64,000 nt of DNA from an uncultured Bacteroidota bacterium (lineage in GTDB: Bacteria > Bacteroidota > Bacteroidia > Flavobacteriales > Flavobacteriaceae), in assembly GCA_902520835.1 (NCBI GenBank), contig CABYPD010000006.1, positions 1-64,000 on the forward strand, written 5' to 3'. Positions within the stretch are counted from its first letter, which is position 1. Every line of letters starts with the position of its first letter. The translations under genes were made by a program, and so were the position numbers. Positions 50,607 to 61,493 of this stretch are shown piece by piece. The notes under the pieces were generated by a model. The model worked only from the letters and a program-made list of their open reading frames with translations. It did not search any database and was not told where the DNA came from.

Positions 50607-51549
50607 CCTCAGCAACAGCTCTAATATTTGATGATCTTCCCATTGAATAATAATGTAAAAATGGAACATTTTTATTTTTAAGTTCTTTACTTTGTTCTAT
50701 ACACCACTCAATACCAACTTGTCTTACTTGAGAATTATCTTTACACTTAATAATTTCTTTTATTAGAGATTCAGGAAGGTCACAGTGAAATCGATGAGGT
50801 ATTAAGTTCAATTGTTTTAATGTTGATATAGGTTTTAATCCAGGTATGATTGGAACATTAATTCCTTCTTCTTTACATAAATCAACAAATTCAAAGTACT
50901 TTTTATTATCAAAAAACATTTGAGTAATAATATAATCTGCGCCTAGTTTTATTTTTTCTTTAAGAAAATGAAGATCACTTTTCATACTCGGAGCTTCCAT
51001 ATGTTTTTCAGGATAACCAGCAACTCCAATACAAAAATTTGTTTTTGTAGCTACCTCTAAGTCTTCCAAATAAACTCCTTTGTTCAGATTAGTTATCTGA
51101 TTTACTAGCTCAGAAGCGTATTTATGACCATCTTTGTTAGGTGTAAAATAAGTCTCTGATTTAATTGCATCACCTCTCAACGCAACTACATTGTCAATCC
51201 CTAAAAAATCAAGGTCAATTAAAAAATTCTCGGTTACTTCCCTTGAAAACCCACCGCAAAGAATATGCGGGACCGCGTCAATATTATACTTGTTCTGAAG
51301 GGCAGCACAAATACCAACTGTTCCAGGTCTCTTTCTAACTATCTTCTTTTCCAATAGACCATCTTCTTTTTCATTAAATATATACTCCTCTCTATGATAA
51401 GTAACATCAATGAAAGGTGGATTAAATTCCATTAAAGGGTCTACATTGTCAAAAATAGAATTAATATGATGTCCTTTTACAGGAGGTAAAATTTCAAATG
51501 TAAATTGAGTTTTACCCTTATAATTTTTAATGTGATCTATTACTTTCAT
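50596..51549 (-). CDS. metF: Methylenetetrahydrofolate reductase
   Basis: FTFEILPPVKGHHINSIFDNVDPLMEFNPPFIDVTYHREEY, VALRGDA, IITQMFFDNKKYFEFVD, IPGLKPI. Confidence 0.96.
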   Translation of the reverse strand: MKVIDHIKNYKGKTQFTFEILPPVKGHHINSIFDNVDPLMEFNPPFIDVTYHREEYIFNEKEDGLLEKKIVRKRPGTVGICAALQNKYNIDAVPHILCGGFSREVTENFLIDLDFLGIDNVVALRGDAIKSETYFTPNKDGHKYASELVNQITNLNKGVYLEDLEVATKTNFCIGVAGYPEKHMEAPSMKSDLHFLKEKIKLGADYIITQMFFDNKKYFEFVDLCKEEGINVPIIPGLKPISTLKQLNLIPHRFHCDLPESLIKEIIKCKDNSQVRQVGIEWCIEQSKELKNKNVPFLHYYSMGRSSNIRAVAEAIF

Positions 51550-51552
51550 GAA

Positions 51553-54213
51553 TTATAATATTGGATTTAACCATTTTTTTGCTTTATCTATTGAAATATT
51601 TCTTCTTTTTGCATAGTCTTCGAGCTGATCATTGTCTATTTTTCCAAGCCCAAAATACCTTGAATCAGGATTTGAAAAATAATAGCCAGAGACAGAACTT
51701 GCAGGAAACATGGCTAAGCTTTCTGTTAGTTCTATACCAGTATTGTTTTCAACATCCAAAAGACTCCAAATAACATTTTTTTCTAAATGATCTGGGCATG
51801 CTGGATAACCTGGCGCAGGCCTAATACCTTTATACTTTTCATCAATTAATTCATCATTTGAAAGATCTTCATTATTGGCATATCCCCAAAACTCTTTTCT
51901 AACTCTTTCGTGTAAGTATTCAGCAGCAGCCTCGGCAAATCTATCCGCTATCGCTTTAATCATTATTGAATTATAATCATCTTCTATTTTTTCATATTCT
52001 TTTGAAAAATTATCAGCTCCAAATCCTGCAGATACTGCAAAACAACCAACGTAGTCTACTTGATCTTGACTTTTATCAACTATAAAATCAGAAATTGAAT
52101 AATTAGGTTTATTAGCAGCTTTTTTTGATTGTTGTCTTAAACAAATAAATTTACTTATAATTTCAGATCTTGAATCATTATTATAAATTTCTATCTCATC
52201 TTTATCATTTGAATTTGCAGGGAAAATCCCAAACACTCCTTTAGCAGTTAATCTTTTTTCATTTATAATTTTTTTGATCATTCTTTGAGCATTATCATAA
52301 AGCTCTCTAGCCTCAGCTCCAGTCGCTTTATACTCAAAAATTTTGGGAAATTTTCCATGTAATCCCCAGGTATTAAAGAAAGGACTCCAATCAATGTAAT
52401 TTTTTAAAATATTGAGATCAAGATTTTCTATGACTTTAACTCCTGTAAAATTTGGTGTTTTTATATTAAAATTTTTAATATCAATTTTGAACTTATTTTT
52501 TCTTGCCTCTGTAATTGAAATGAACTTTTTTTCAACTTTTCTTCCAAGGAAATTATCTCTAAATTCTTCATAATCGTCTTTTATAGAACTCCAATAAACA
52601 TAATCATTTTTACTATCTGAAATTAAATTTGCTGCCACAGAAACAGCTTTTGATGCATCATTGACATGAACCACAGGAAAGTTGCATTCAGGTAAAATTT
52701 TTACTGCAGTATGAGCTTTTGAAGTAGTAGCTCCTCCAATCAGTAGAGGTATTTTAATATTCTGCTTCTTTAATTCTTTTGCCAAATAAACCATTTCATC
52801 TAAAGATGGAGTAATCAAACCCGATAAACCTATAATATCTACATCATTCTTTAATGCTGAATCAATTATTTTTTCAGGTGGAACCATTACACCTAAGTCA
52901 ATGATTTCAAAATTATTACATCCTAACACAACACTTACTATATTCTTACCAATATCATGAACATCACCTTTTACGGTAGCCATTAGTATTTTTCCTGCTG
53001 AAGAACTAACAGAATCAGATTTTTCAGCTTCAATATATGGAAGTAAATATGCTACAGCTTTTTTCATAACCCTAGCCGATTTGACAACTTGGGGTAAAAA
53101 CATTTTACCTTCACCAAATAAATCACCAACTATATTCATTCCATTCATAAGATAAATTTCTATTACCTCTAATGGTTTTTCAACTAAATTTCTAGCTTCT
53201 TCAACGTCTTCATCTATGTATTTATCTATACCTTTAATTAAAGAGTGATTAATTCTATCTTGTAGATCAAAACTTCTCCACTCTACTATTTTTTCATCCT
53301 TATTATTTTTTTTAGAAACTGTTTCTGCAAAATTTAGTAATCGTTCAGTAGCATCATCTCTTCTATTCAAAAGGACATCCTCAACATGTTCTAAGAGATC
53401 TTTTGGAATATTATCATAAATCTCTAACATTGTTGGGTTAACAATCCCCATGTTCATTCCATGTTTAATTCCATGATATAAAAATGATGAGTGCATCGCT
53501 TCACGAACTGTATTATTTCCTCTAAAAGAAAATGAAACATTACTTACTCCTCCACTCACACTTGCATGAGTCAGGTTTTTTCTAATCCATTTTGTAGCAT
53601 TAAAAAAATCTAGTGCATTATTCTTATGCTCTTCCATTCCAGTAGCCACTGGGAATATATTAGGATCAAAAATTATGTCTTCAGGTGGAAATCCAACCAT
53701 ATTTACTAAAATATTATAAGATCTCTCACATATTTCAATTCTTCTATCATAACTGTCGGCTTGACCTTTTTCATCAAAAGCCATAACGATTACGGCTGCT
53801 CCATAACGACGTATTAATTTTGCTTGATTAATGAAAATATCTTCCCCTTCCTTTAAACTTATTGAATTGACAACACATTTTCCCTGGACTACCTTTAAAC
53901 CAGCTTCAATAATTTCCCATTTAGAACTGTCAATCATTATTGGGATTCTGGAAATATCAGGTTCAGAGGCAATTAAATTTAAAAAGGTTGTCATTGCCTC
54001 CACGCCATCAATTAATCCCTCATCCATATTTACATCAAGAATTTGAGCACCACCTTCTACCTGATCCCTTGCAACTTCTAAAGCCTCAGAATATTTTTTA
54101 TTTTCAATTAATCTTAAAAATTTCTTAGATCCTGTAACATTAGTTCTTTCACCAATATTCACAAAAGTTGAATCTTCACTAATATTTAAAACTTCAAGAC
54201 CTGATAAAATCAT
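51553..54213 (-). CDS. metH: Methionine synthase, pterin/cobalamin/activation domains (split MetH, C-terminal part)
   Basis: [72 protein letters not shown]. Confidence 0.96.
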   Translation of the reverse strand: MILSGLEVLNISEDSTFVNIGERTNVTGSKKFLRLIENKKYSEALEVARDQVEGGAQILDVNMDEGLIDGVEAMTTFLNLIASEPDISRIPIMIDSSKWEIIEAGLKVVQGKCVVNSISLKEGEDIFINQAKLIRRYGAAVIVMAFDEKGQADSYDRRIEICERSYNILVNMVGFPPEDIIFDPNIFPVATGMEEHKNNALDFFNATKWIRKNLTHASVSGGVSNVSFSFRGNNTVREAMHSSFLYHGIKHGMNMGIVNPTMLEIYDNIPKDLLEHVEDVLLNRRDDATERLLNFAETVSKKNNKDEKIVEWRSFDLQDRINHSLIKGIDKYIDEDVEEARNLVEKPLEVIEIYLMNGMNIVGDLFGEGKMFLPQVVKSARVMKKAVAYLLPYIEAEKSDSVSSSAGKILMATVKGDVHDIGKNIVSVVLGCNNFEIIDLGVMVPPEKIIDSALKNDVDIIGLSGLITPSLDEMVYLAKELKKQNIKIPLLIGGATTSKAHTAVKILPECNFPVVHVNDASKAVSVAANLISDSKNDYVYWSSIKDDYEEFRDNFLGRKVEKKFISITEARKNKFKIDIKNFNIKTPNFTGVKVIENLDLNILKNYIDWSPFFNTWGLHGKFPKIFEYKATGAEARELYDNAQRMIKKIINEKRLTAKGVFGIFPANSNDKDEIEIYNNDSRSEIISKFICLRQQSKKAANKPNYSISDFIVDKSQDQVDYVGCFAVSAGFGADNFSKEYEKIEDDYNSIMIKAIADRFAEAAAEYLHERVRKEFWGYANNEDLSNDELIDEKYKGIRPAPGYPACPDHLEKNVIWSLLDVENNTGIELTESLAMFPASSVSGYYFSNPDSRYFGLGKIDNDQLEDYAKRRNISIDKAKKWLNPIL

Positions 54214-55211
54214 TTTTTCCTTGGTTTATAATTTTTTACGAGATCGGAAATAACTTCTATGTGTTCTGGTGTTGTACCACAACATCCACCTATAATATTT
54301 ATACAACCTTCATCTAAAAATTTTTTAATTTTTTTACCCATCTCTGTTGATGACTCATCGTACTCACCAAAAGCGTTTGGTAAACCAGCATTAGGAAAAG
54401 CCGCAGTAAAAAAATTTGAAAATCTACTAACTCTTTTCATATATGGTAACATCAACTCAGCACCTAAAGCACAATTAAATCCGATTGTTAGTAAGGGTAA
54501 ATGAGAGACCGATGTAACAAATGCTTCTGCAGTTTGTCCTGATAAAGTTCTACCACTAGCATCTGTGATAGTTCCACTAACCATTATTGGAAGCTCGTAT
54601 CCAATTTTGTCAAAAATTCCAGTAATTGCAAAGAGTGCAGCTTTTGCATTTAATGTATCAAAGATAGTTTCAACTAAAAGTATATCAACTCCTCCATCAA
54701 TTAAAGCTTTTATCTGTTCAGAATAACTAACTACGAGCTCATCAAAAGTAATTGCTCTAAAACCTGGATCATTTACATCAGGAGACATAGAAGCAGTTTT
54801 ATTTGTAGGACCGATGGATCCTGCTACGAATCTGGGCTTGTTAGGATTTAAATCAGTATATTTTTTACAAGCATTGACAGCAATTTTTGCTGACTCAAAA
54901 TTTAACTCATAAATTAAATTTTCCATATGATAATCGGCCATTGCTACAGATGTAGATGAGAATGTGTTAGTCTCAATTATATCAGCACCAACATCTAAAA
55001 ATTCTTCATGAATTTCACGAATAGCATTAGGTTGAGTTAATGATAGTAAATCATTATTTCCTTGAAGAGGATATTTATAATCTTTAAATCTATTTCCACG
55101 ATAATCTTCTTCATTAAATTTATATCTCTGAATCATAGTACCCATAGCACCGTCAAGAACTAAAATTCTATCTTGTAAAATATTTGAAATTATTTGAAAA
55201 GTATTTTTCAT
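54210..55211 (-). CDS. Homocysteine S-methyltransferase domain protein (split MetH, N-terminal part)
   Basis: [57 protein letters not shown] at 55211 preferred over the upstream GTG of the ORF track because that lies in the riboswitch. Confidence 0.94.
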   Translation of the reverse strand: MKNTFQIISNILQDRILVLDGAMGTMIQRYKFNEEDYRGNRFKDYKYPLQGNNDLLSLTQPNAIREIHEEFLDVGADIIETNTFSSTSVAMADYHMENLIYELNFESAKIAVNACKKYTDLNPNKPRFVAGSIGPTNKTASMSPDVNDPGFRAITFDELVVSYSEQIKALIDGGVDILLVETIFDTLNAKAALFAITGIFDKIGYELPIMVSGTITDASGRTLSGQTAEAFVTSVSHLPLLTIGFNCALGAELMLPYMKRVSRFSNFFTAAFPNAGLPNAFGEYDESSTEMGKKIKKFLDEGCINIIGGCCGTTPEHIEVISDLVKNYKPRKK

Positions 55212-55258
55212 CTGTTTTAGCACGTTTTTAGAGGCAGCAATCAGTCAAATTAACCTCG
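55212..55258 (-). ncRNA. SAM-II (SAM-alpha)-like riboswitch in the leader of metH
   Basis: Minus strand CGAGGTTAATTTGACTGATTGCTGCCTCTAAAAACGTGCTAAAACAG|ATG; P1 GAGGU/GCCUC, pseudoknot CUG (55244-55242)/CAG (55214-55212) and UGC/GUG; resembles the known SAM-II core ..GAUUUAACCGUAUUGC..GCUAAAAAGG. Confidence 0.78.
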
Positions 55259-55281
55259 TTTATATTACAAATATATTATTT

Positions 55282-56670
55282 TTAACTCAAATTAAATCTA
55301 GTTAGTTTAATTATAGTCTGAGAAAAAATTTTTAAATCTAAATATAAAGACCAGTTTTTAAAATAATATCTGTCTAGTTTAACTCTAGAAGACATATCAT
55401 GATAACTTTTAATTTTACCTCTAAAACCAGATACCTGGGCTAGACCAGTGATTCCTGGTTTAAATTCATGTCTTTTGTCAAACTTTTGAATTTTTTCCGA
55501 AAATTGATTATTTAAAATAATAGGATGTGGTCTAGGGCCTATGACTGACATATCACCAAGAAATACATTTAAAAATTGTGGCATTTCATCAAGGGCAGAA
55601 ATACGCAATATTTTTCCAAATCTAGTTAATCTTTTGTCATTATTATCAGCAAAATGGGTATCAGCTTTATTATTTAAAACCATAGATCTAAACTTAAAAC
55701 ATTTAAATGTTGAGCCAGCCATTCCGTGTCTTGATTGGGTAAAAAGAATTGGACCTCTGCTTTCTAATTTAATAATTATTCCAATGAGAGGAATCATCCA
55801 CGACAAAATAAATATTATAACAATTGATGAAATTAAAAAATCAAAAGATCTCTTGAGAATCTTATTATACCATAAATCAAGAGGAAGTTGATTTACCTCG
55901 ATAACAGGAATATCAATAAGTTTACTTATAAAAAAGTTCTTAAACTCATAATTAATAAGTTCAGGAAGAATTCTAACTTTAATCAAGTTTAGGTCTGCAA
56001 ATTCAATTAATTCTCTTTTAAGTTTTTTATTAATGTCATCTGAAATATATACTTCAGAAATTTCTTGAGAATTTTTATAAAAATTAGAAATTTTTCCTAA
56101 ATAAGGAATTTCTTTTTTTTGATTTATTGAATTACTGTAAATTCCTTTTGATCTAATTCCTAGATGAGGGTTATTATTTATAGTATTAAAAAAATCTAAA
56201 CCTTTTTTATCACAACCAATTACAGCAACATGTTTAATATTTCCTCCATATGATCTATATCTGTCAAGAATAAAATGTATTAATAATCTAACAATTATTA
56301 TAGATAGAGTAAAGATTAGCAAAGATAAGCCTATTGACATCACACTAAATTGATATAAGTTTAGGAATAGGCTAATGATTGAAACAGTAGAGAAAAGTAC
56401 AAAAACAGATTTTAAAGCAGATTTAACTGTTATTAGATAACTAACACCTCTTCCAATGTTAAAGGCTTTAGAGTATGTTGATAATATTAACCAGTATAAT
56501 ATTATTAATGTGTTGTATGATGTCCATTCAGCAAAAGTTAGGTAATGCATTAATTTAGTCACCAAAAATATAATTGTGAACTCGCTGATCAAAAACAATA
56601 ACGGAAAAAAAGTATTAAATCTTGTAAGTCTCATTTTGAGCAAAAGTAATAATTTAATTAGTTGAAACAA
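55282..56670 (-). CDS. Undecaprenyl-phosphate glucose phosphotransferase / exopolysaccharide sugar transferase (WcaJ-type)
   Basis: KRSFDFLISSIVIIFILSWMIPLIGIIIKLESRGPILFTQSRHGMAGSTFKCFKFRSM, DEMPQFLNVFLGDMSVIGPRPHP, KPGITGLAQVSGFRG. Confidence 0.95.
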   Translation of the reverse strand: MFQLIKLLLLLKMRLTRFNTFFPLLFLISEFTIIFLVTKLMHYLTFAEWTSYNTLIILYWLILSTYSKAFNIGRGVSYLITVKSALKSVFVLFSTVSIISLFLNLYQFSVMSIGLSLLIFTLSIIIVRLLIHFILDRYRSYGGNIKHVAVIGCDKKGLDFFNTINNNPHLGIRSKGIYSNSINQKKEIPYLGKISNFYKNSQEISEVYISDDINKKLKRELIEFADLNLIKVRILPELINYEFKNFFISKLIDIPVIEVNQLPLDLWYNKILKRSFDFLISSIVIIFILSWMIPLIGIIIKLESRGPILFTQSRHGMAGSTFKCFKFRSMVLNNKADTHFADNNDKRLTRFGKILRISALDEMPQFLNVFLGDMSVIGPRPHPIILNNQFSEKIQKFDKRHEFKPGITGLAQVSGFRGKIKSYHDMSSRVKLDRYYFKNWSLYLDLKIFSQTIIKLTRFNLS

Positions 56671-56771
56671 CTGTTAACATGTAATTTGGATCGATATATA
56701 ATATGTTAATAATATTAATTTAAAAAATTAATTAAATTTTTAAAATTTAATTTTAAAAATTGATTATTTCG

Positions 56772-56855
56772 TACTTCGGGTGGGAATCGAACCCACACTC
56801 TGTTACCAGAACTGGATTTTGAATCCAGCGCGTCTACCAGTTCCGCCACCGAAGC
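56772..56855 (-). tRNA. tRNA-Leu (anticodon CAA)
   Basis: Minus strand GCTTCGGTGGCGGAACTGGTAGACGCGCTGGATTCAAAATCCAGTTCTGGTAACAGAGTGTGGGTTCGATTCCCACCCGAAGTA: acceptor, anticodon stem CTGGA/TCCAG, long variable arm and T arm all fold. Confidence 0.96.
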
Positions 56856-56911
56856 AGCCGCACAAAATTATAAAAACTTTTCATTTGTATTCAAATCTGT
56901 TAAATAATTAT

Positions 56912-56919
56912 TAAATTTG
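56912..56919 (+). promoter_or_regulatory. Candidate -7 element TAAATTTG upstream of prs
   Basis: TAnnTTTG match 16 nt before ATG, TTTG further upstream at 24-nt spacing. Confidence 0.35.
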
Positions 56920-56935
56920 ACGCCCCTAAGAAAAA

Positions 56936-57877
56936 ATGAGTAAACATATTCCAATAGCGAAAATATTTTCTTGTACCCAATCAACAGTACTTGCTAAAAA
57001 AATTGCAAAATCGTTTGGCTCTGAGCTTGGTAAAGTTAATTTTTCACACTATAGCGATGGTGAGTATCAACCTTCTTTTGAAGAGTCTGTGAGAGGAGCA
57101 CGTCTTTTTTTAATTGGTTCAACTCATCCTAGTTCTGAAAATCTTATGGAGCTTTTGTTAATGATTGATGCTGCAAAGAGGGCATCAGCTAGACATATTA
57201 CTGCAGTAATTCCATATTTTGGATGGGCAAGACAAGATAGAAAAGATAAGCCTCGTGTTCCAATTGGGGCTAAATTAGTTGCTAAATTATTAGAAAGTGC
57301 TGGAGCAACAAGAATAATTACGATGGATCTTCATGCCGATCAAATACAAGGTTTTTTTGAAAAACCTGTTGATCATTTATATGCATCTACTATTCTTATT
57401 CCATACATTCAATCTTTAAATTTAAGTGGATTAACTATTGCATCCCCTGATATGGGCGGCTCCAAAAGAGCTTATGCATATTCTAGATTTTTAGAAAGTA
57501 ATGTGGTTATTTGTTATAAACAAAGAAAAAAAGCTAACATAATTGCTCACATGGAACTTATTGGTGATGTTAAAGATAAAAACGTTGTGATTGTTGATGA
57601 TATGGTAGATACTGCAGGAACTTTAACAAAAGCGGCTGATCTTATGATTAACAAAGGTGCAAAATCTGTAAGAGCAGTATGCACTCATGCCTTACTCTCA
57701 GGAGATGCTTATGAAAAAATTGAAAAATCTATGCTCAAGGAATTAATAGTAACTGACTCTATTCCTCAAAAAAAAGAATCAAAAAAAGTTAATGTAATAA
57801 CATGTGCTAAATTATTTTCTGATGTTATGCATAACGTTAATAATAATCAATCAATTAATCCTTTTTTTATTAAATAA
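56936..57877 (+). CDS. prs: Ribose-phosphate pyrophosphokinase
   Basis: [50 protein letters not shown]-type, [21 protein letters not shown]. Confidence 0.97.
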   Translation: MSKHIPIAKIFSCTQSTVLAKKIAKSFGSELGKVNFSHYSDGEYQPSFEESVRGARLFLIGSTHPSSENLMELLLMIDAAKRASARHITAVIPYFGWARQDRKDKPRVPIGAKLVAKLLESAGATRIITMDLHADQIQGFFEKPVDHLYASTILIPYIQSLNLSGLTIASPDMGGSKRAYAYSRFLESNVVICYKQRKKANIIAHMELIGDVKDKNVVIVDDMVDTAGTLTKAADLMINKGAKSVRAVCTHALLSGDAYEKIEKSMLKELIVTDSIPQKKESKKVNVITCAKLFSDVMHNVNNNQSINPFFIK

Positions 57878-57879
57878 TT

Positions 57880-58572
57880 ATGAAATCAATCACAATCAAT
57901 GGATCTAAAAGAGAAAGCGTTGGGAAGTCTTCGACTAAAGCCCTTCGTAATGCTGGAAAGGTTCCTTGCGTATTATACGGTGGGGAAAAACCAGTACATT
58001 TTTCAACAGATGAAATTAGTTTTTCTAAATTAGTTTATACACCTAATGCTCATACGGTGATAATTTCTATGGATAGTAAAACTGAAATTAATGCAGTAAT
58101 TCAAGACATTCAATTTCATCCAGTTACAGAAAAAATATTACATGTAGATTTTCTTCAAATTTTTGAAGACAAGGAAGTAACTATTACTGTACCAGTAAGA
58201 TTTGAAGGTAATGCTCCAGGAGTTAGAAATCAAGGTGGAAATTTATCAAAAAACAAAAGGAAATTAAGTGTTAGAGCTTTACCAAAAGATCTTCCTGACT
58301 TCATTAAAGCAGATATTTCTTCACTAAATCTTAATGATAATATAACTATTGCTGACGTATCTGAAGAAACTTTTAAATTTTTACATCCTGACAATATGGT
58401 TATTTGTCAAGTCAAAATGTCGAGAGCATCACTATCATTATCAACTGACGAAGAAAGTGAAGAAGGTGAAGAAGGTGAAGAAGGATCCGAAAAAGGTGAA
58501 GGAGGTGAAAATTCTACAAGTGAAGGGAGTGATACTCCAAAAACTGAAGAGAATTCAGAAGCTAAAGAATAA
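57880..58572 (+). CDS. rplY: 50S ribosomal protein L25/Ctc with acidic C-terminal tail
   Basis: [58 protein letters not shown]; tail [18 protein letters not shown]. Confidence 0.96.
   Translation: MKSITINGSKRESVGKSSTKALRNAGKVPCVLYGGEKPVHFSTDEISFSKLVYTPNAHTVIISMDSKTEINAVIQDIQFHPVTEKILHVDFLQIFEDKEVTITVPVRFEGNAPGVRNQGGNLSKNKRKLSVRALPKDLPDFIKADISSLNLNDNITIADVSEETFKFLHPDNMVICQVKMSRASLSLSTDEESEEGEEGEEGSEKGEGGENSTSEGSDTPKTEENSEAKE
58450..58485 (+). repeat. Four tandem 9-nt units (GAAGAAAGT/GAAGAAGGT/GAAGAAGGT/GAAGAAGGA) in rplY tail
   Basis: Read directly; in frame, encodes EES/EEG repeats. Confidence 0.9.
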
Positions 58573-58683
58573 TATTCCAATTAGCTTAATTTATAATCAA
58601 GGTCAAAAAGCTTATATATTTGTATAAATTTTTGACCTTGTTTTCATTATCTCAATTTTTCAAAAGAAATAAATCACCTGACA

Positions 58684-59243
58684 TGAACAAATTCCTGATT
58701 GTAGGACTTGGAAATATTGGAATCGATTATGTGATGACTCGTCATAATATTGGTTTTGAAATACTTGATCAAATATCTGAAAATTATGAAGTAAAATTTG
58801 AATCTAGAAAGTTTGGAGATATAATTAAAATAAAAAAAAGTGGAAAATTATTAATTTTTTTAAAACCTAACACTTTTATGAACTTGAGTGGAAAAGCTAT
58901 TAAGTACTGGAAAAATAAAGAACGAATACATAATGATAATTTGCTAGTAGTTTTAGATGACTTAAATTTAGATTTTGGAGTTTCTAGACTTAGAAAATCA
59001 GGCAAAGATGGAGGTCATAACGGTTTAAAAAGTATTAATGAATCATTAGGATATAATAAATATTGTAGGTTAAGATTTGGAATTGGAAATGATTTTAAAA
59101 AAGGTTCTCAAACTGATTATGTCCTTGAAAATTGGTCAGATGAGGAATCAAGATCATTGCCTAATCACATTAATAATAATATTGAAATAATTTTTCACTT
59201 CATAAAGCATGGAGTTGAAAACACCATGAACAAGTATAATTAA
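58684..59243 (+). CDS. pth: Peptidyl-tRNA hydrolase (start moved downstream of ORF-track start)
   Basis: MNKFLIVGLGNIGIDYVMTRHNIGFEILD, KPNTFMNLSGKAI, VVLDDLNLDFG, GGHNGLKSI. Confidence 0.95.
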
Positions 59244-60178
59244 TGATTGTTTTAAGAGATTTATTCAAAGTAAAGTTAGATAAACCTTCAATAGCAACTA
59301 TTGGAACCTTTGATGGAGTCCATTTAGGTCATCAAAAAATTCTAAAATCATTAATATCAAATTCTAAGCAATCTAGCTTAAAATCTGTGTTAATTACTTT
59401 TGACCCCCATCCAAGAAAAATACTTGATCCTAATTCAAAAATTGAGTTTATACATACTATTAATGAAAAAGTTGATATACTTAAAAAATTAGGGCTTGAT
59501 TATTTAGTTATACATGAGTTTAGTAAAAACTTTTCAAATATTGATGCTGAGGATTTTGTCAAAATTTTAATTGATAAATTAAATATTAAAAAACTTATAG
59601 TAGGCTATGATCACCGTTTTGGAAAAAACAGAAGCGCAGATATAAATGATTTAAAAGAATTTGGTAACAAATACGGTTTTGAAGTTATTGAAATTAGTGC
59701 TTTTGATATTGAAGAAATAAAAATTAGTTCTACAAAAATCAGAAGTTCTTTACAAAATGGAAAAATAGAAATTTGTAGAAAATATACTGGATATAACTAT
59801 AAATTATCAGGCAATGTAGTAAGAGGTATGTCAAGAGGAAATAAAATGGGATTTCCAACTGCTAATATTCAAGTTTTTGATAAAAATAAAATCATACCTA
59901 AAAATGGTGTTTACTTAGTTTCAAGCGAAATTGACAACAAACTATATTATGGCATGTTGAATATAGGCTATAATCCAACCTTTGGTAACCATGAAAAATC
60001 CATTGAGGTAAATTTTTTTGATTTTAATTCTAATCTTTATAACAAAACTTTAAAGATTGAATTTATAAAATACATAAGAGAAGAAATTGAATTTAAAAGT
60101 GTCGATGAGTTGATTAAAAAATTAAATAATGATAGAGAATATTGTCTCAAACATATAAATTCAATTATTAATAATTAA
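59243..60178 (+). CDS. ribF: Bifunctional riboflavin kinase/FAD synthetase
   Basis: IATIGTFDGVHLGHQKIL, GYDHRFGKNRSADI, GNVVRGMSRGNKMGFPTANIQ. Confidence 0.96.
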   Translation: MIVLRDLFKVKLDKPSIATIGTFDGVHLGHQKILKSLISNSKQSSLKSVLITFDPHPRKILDPNSKIEFIHTINEKVDILKKLGLDYLVIHEFSKNFSNIDAEDFVKILIDKLNIKKLIVGYDHRFGKNRSADINDLKEFGNKYGFEVIEISAFDIEEIKISSTKIRSSLQNGKIEICRKYTGYNYKLSGNVVRGMSRGNKMGFPTANIQVFDKNKIIPKNGVYLVSSEIDNKLYYGMLNIGYNPTFGNHEKSIEVNFFDFNSNLYNKTLKIEFIKYIREEIEFKSVDELIKKLNNDREYCLKHINSIINN

Positions 60179-60192
60179 TTTTAAAAAATACT

Positions 60193-61461
60193 ATGCTTCA
60201 AGTCAGCTACATTAAAGATAATTTTTCAAGTGTTGTAAGTAATTTGAATAAGAGAAATATTGATTTTTCAAAACAACTCATAGAAATAACTGAGTTGGAT
60301 GATTTAAGAAAAAAAATTCAATCAGAATACGATTCAATATTAAACGAGTCTAATACCGTTACAAAGGAAATTGGAATATTATTCAAATCTGGAAAAAGCA
60401 GTGAGGCAGAAGAACTTAAAAGTAAATCCATATCACTTAAACCTAAAGCTAAAGAATTACATGAAAAGCTTAAAAATGTCTCTGAGGAATTAAAACTTAA
60501 ATTGTGTTCAATTCCAAATATTCCAAATGATTTAGTTTTAAAAGGTAAAAATGAACAGGATAATGAAATAATATTTTCAACTGAAATTTCTGAAAATATT
60601 AAAAATTTAATCCCTCATTGGGATCTATCATCAAAGTATAATATCATTGATTTTGATTTAGGAAATAAAATAACAGGAGCAGGTTTCCCAGTTTACAAAA
60701 ACAAAGGTGCTAAACTTCAAAGATCATTAATTAATTTTTTTCTTGATAAAAATATTTCAAAAGGATACAATGAAATTCAGCCTCCTTTATTAGTAAATGA
60801 AGATTCAGGTTTTGGAACAGGCCAACTGCCTGATAAAGAAGGACAAATGTATCATGTTGAAAATGATAACTTATACTTAATTCCTACTGCTGAAGTTCCA
60901 ATAACTAATATTTATAGAAATTCAATTTTAAAAATTGACGATTTACCAATAAAATTAACCGGCTATACTCCATGTTTCAGACGAGAAGCTGGAAGCTATG
61001 GGTCAGATGTTAGAGGTTTAAACAGACTACATCAATTTGATAAAGTTGAAATTGTTAGAATTGAGTGTCCAACAAAATCATATCAAGTTTTGGATGATAT
61101 GGTAGAACATGTAAAATCAATACTTTCAGATTTGGAATTACCTTTTAGAATTCTTCGATTGTGTGGTGGTGATTTAGGGTTTACATCTGCTCTCACATAT
61201 GATTTTGAAGTTTACTCAAAAGCTCAGAAGAAATGGTTAGAAGTTAGTTCAGTTTCTAATTTCGAAAGTTATCAATCTAATAGACTAAAGGTACGAATTG
61301 ATTATGGCGATAAAACAAAAAAATTGGCACATACATTAAATGGAAGTGCTCTTGCACTACCTAGAATTATTGCTGCTTTAATTGAAAATAATCAAACAGA
61401 TAAAGGAATTACAATTCCTAAAGCTCTTCATAGATATACAGGATTTAAAATAATTGATTGA
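60193..61461 (+). CDS. serS: Seryl-tRNA synthetase
   Basis: IPNIPNDLVLKG, LIPTAEVPITNIYRN, PCFRREAGSYGSDVRGLNRLHQFDKVEIV, LNGSALALPRIIAALIENNQ. Confidence 0.97.
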   Translation: MLQVSYIKDNFSSVVSNLNKRNIDFSKQLIEITELDDLRKKIQSEYDSILNESNTVTKEIGILFKSGKSSEAEELKSKSISLKPKAKELHEKLKNVSEELKLKLCSIPNIPNDLVLKGKNEQDNEIIFSTEISENIKNLIPHWDLSSKYNIIDFDLGNKITGAGFPVYKNKGAKLQRSLINFFLDKNISKGYNEIQPPLLVNEDSGFGTGQLPDKEGQMYHVENDNLYLIPTAEVPITNIYRNSILKIDDLPIKLTGYTPCFRREAGSYGSDVRGLNRLHQFDKVEIVRIECPTKSYQVLDDMVEHVKSILSDLELPFRILRLCGGDLGFTSALTYDFEVYSKAQKKWLEVSSVSNFESYQSNRLKVRIDYGDKTKKLAHTLNGSALALPRIIAALIENNQTDKGITIPKALHRYTGFKIID

Positions 61462-61493
61462 TTATTACTAAATTGAAACAATAATAATCTAGT

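Noticed and set aside
51553-55223. Split metH as a frameshift or assembly error
   Set aside because: The two ORFs overlap by a clean ATGA-type junction at a domain boundary, and separate homocysteine-methyltransferase and cobalamin parts are known in Bacteroidetes.
51561-55891. Plus-strand ORFs at 51561, 53831, 53940, 54259 and 55541
   Set aside because: Antisense to metH parts and the WcaJ-type gene.
56700-56770. AT-rich inverted repeats downstream of tRNA-Leu
   Set aside because: Sequence is almost pure A/T, so palindromes arise by chance; at most a weak terminator.
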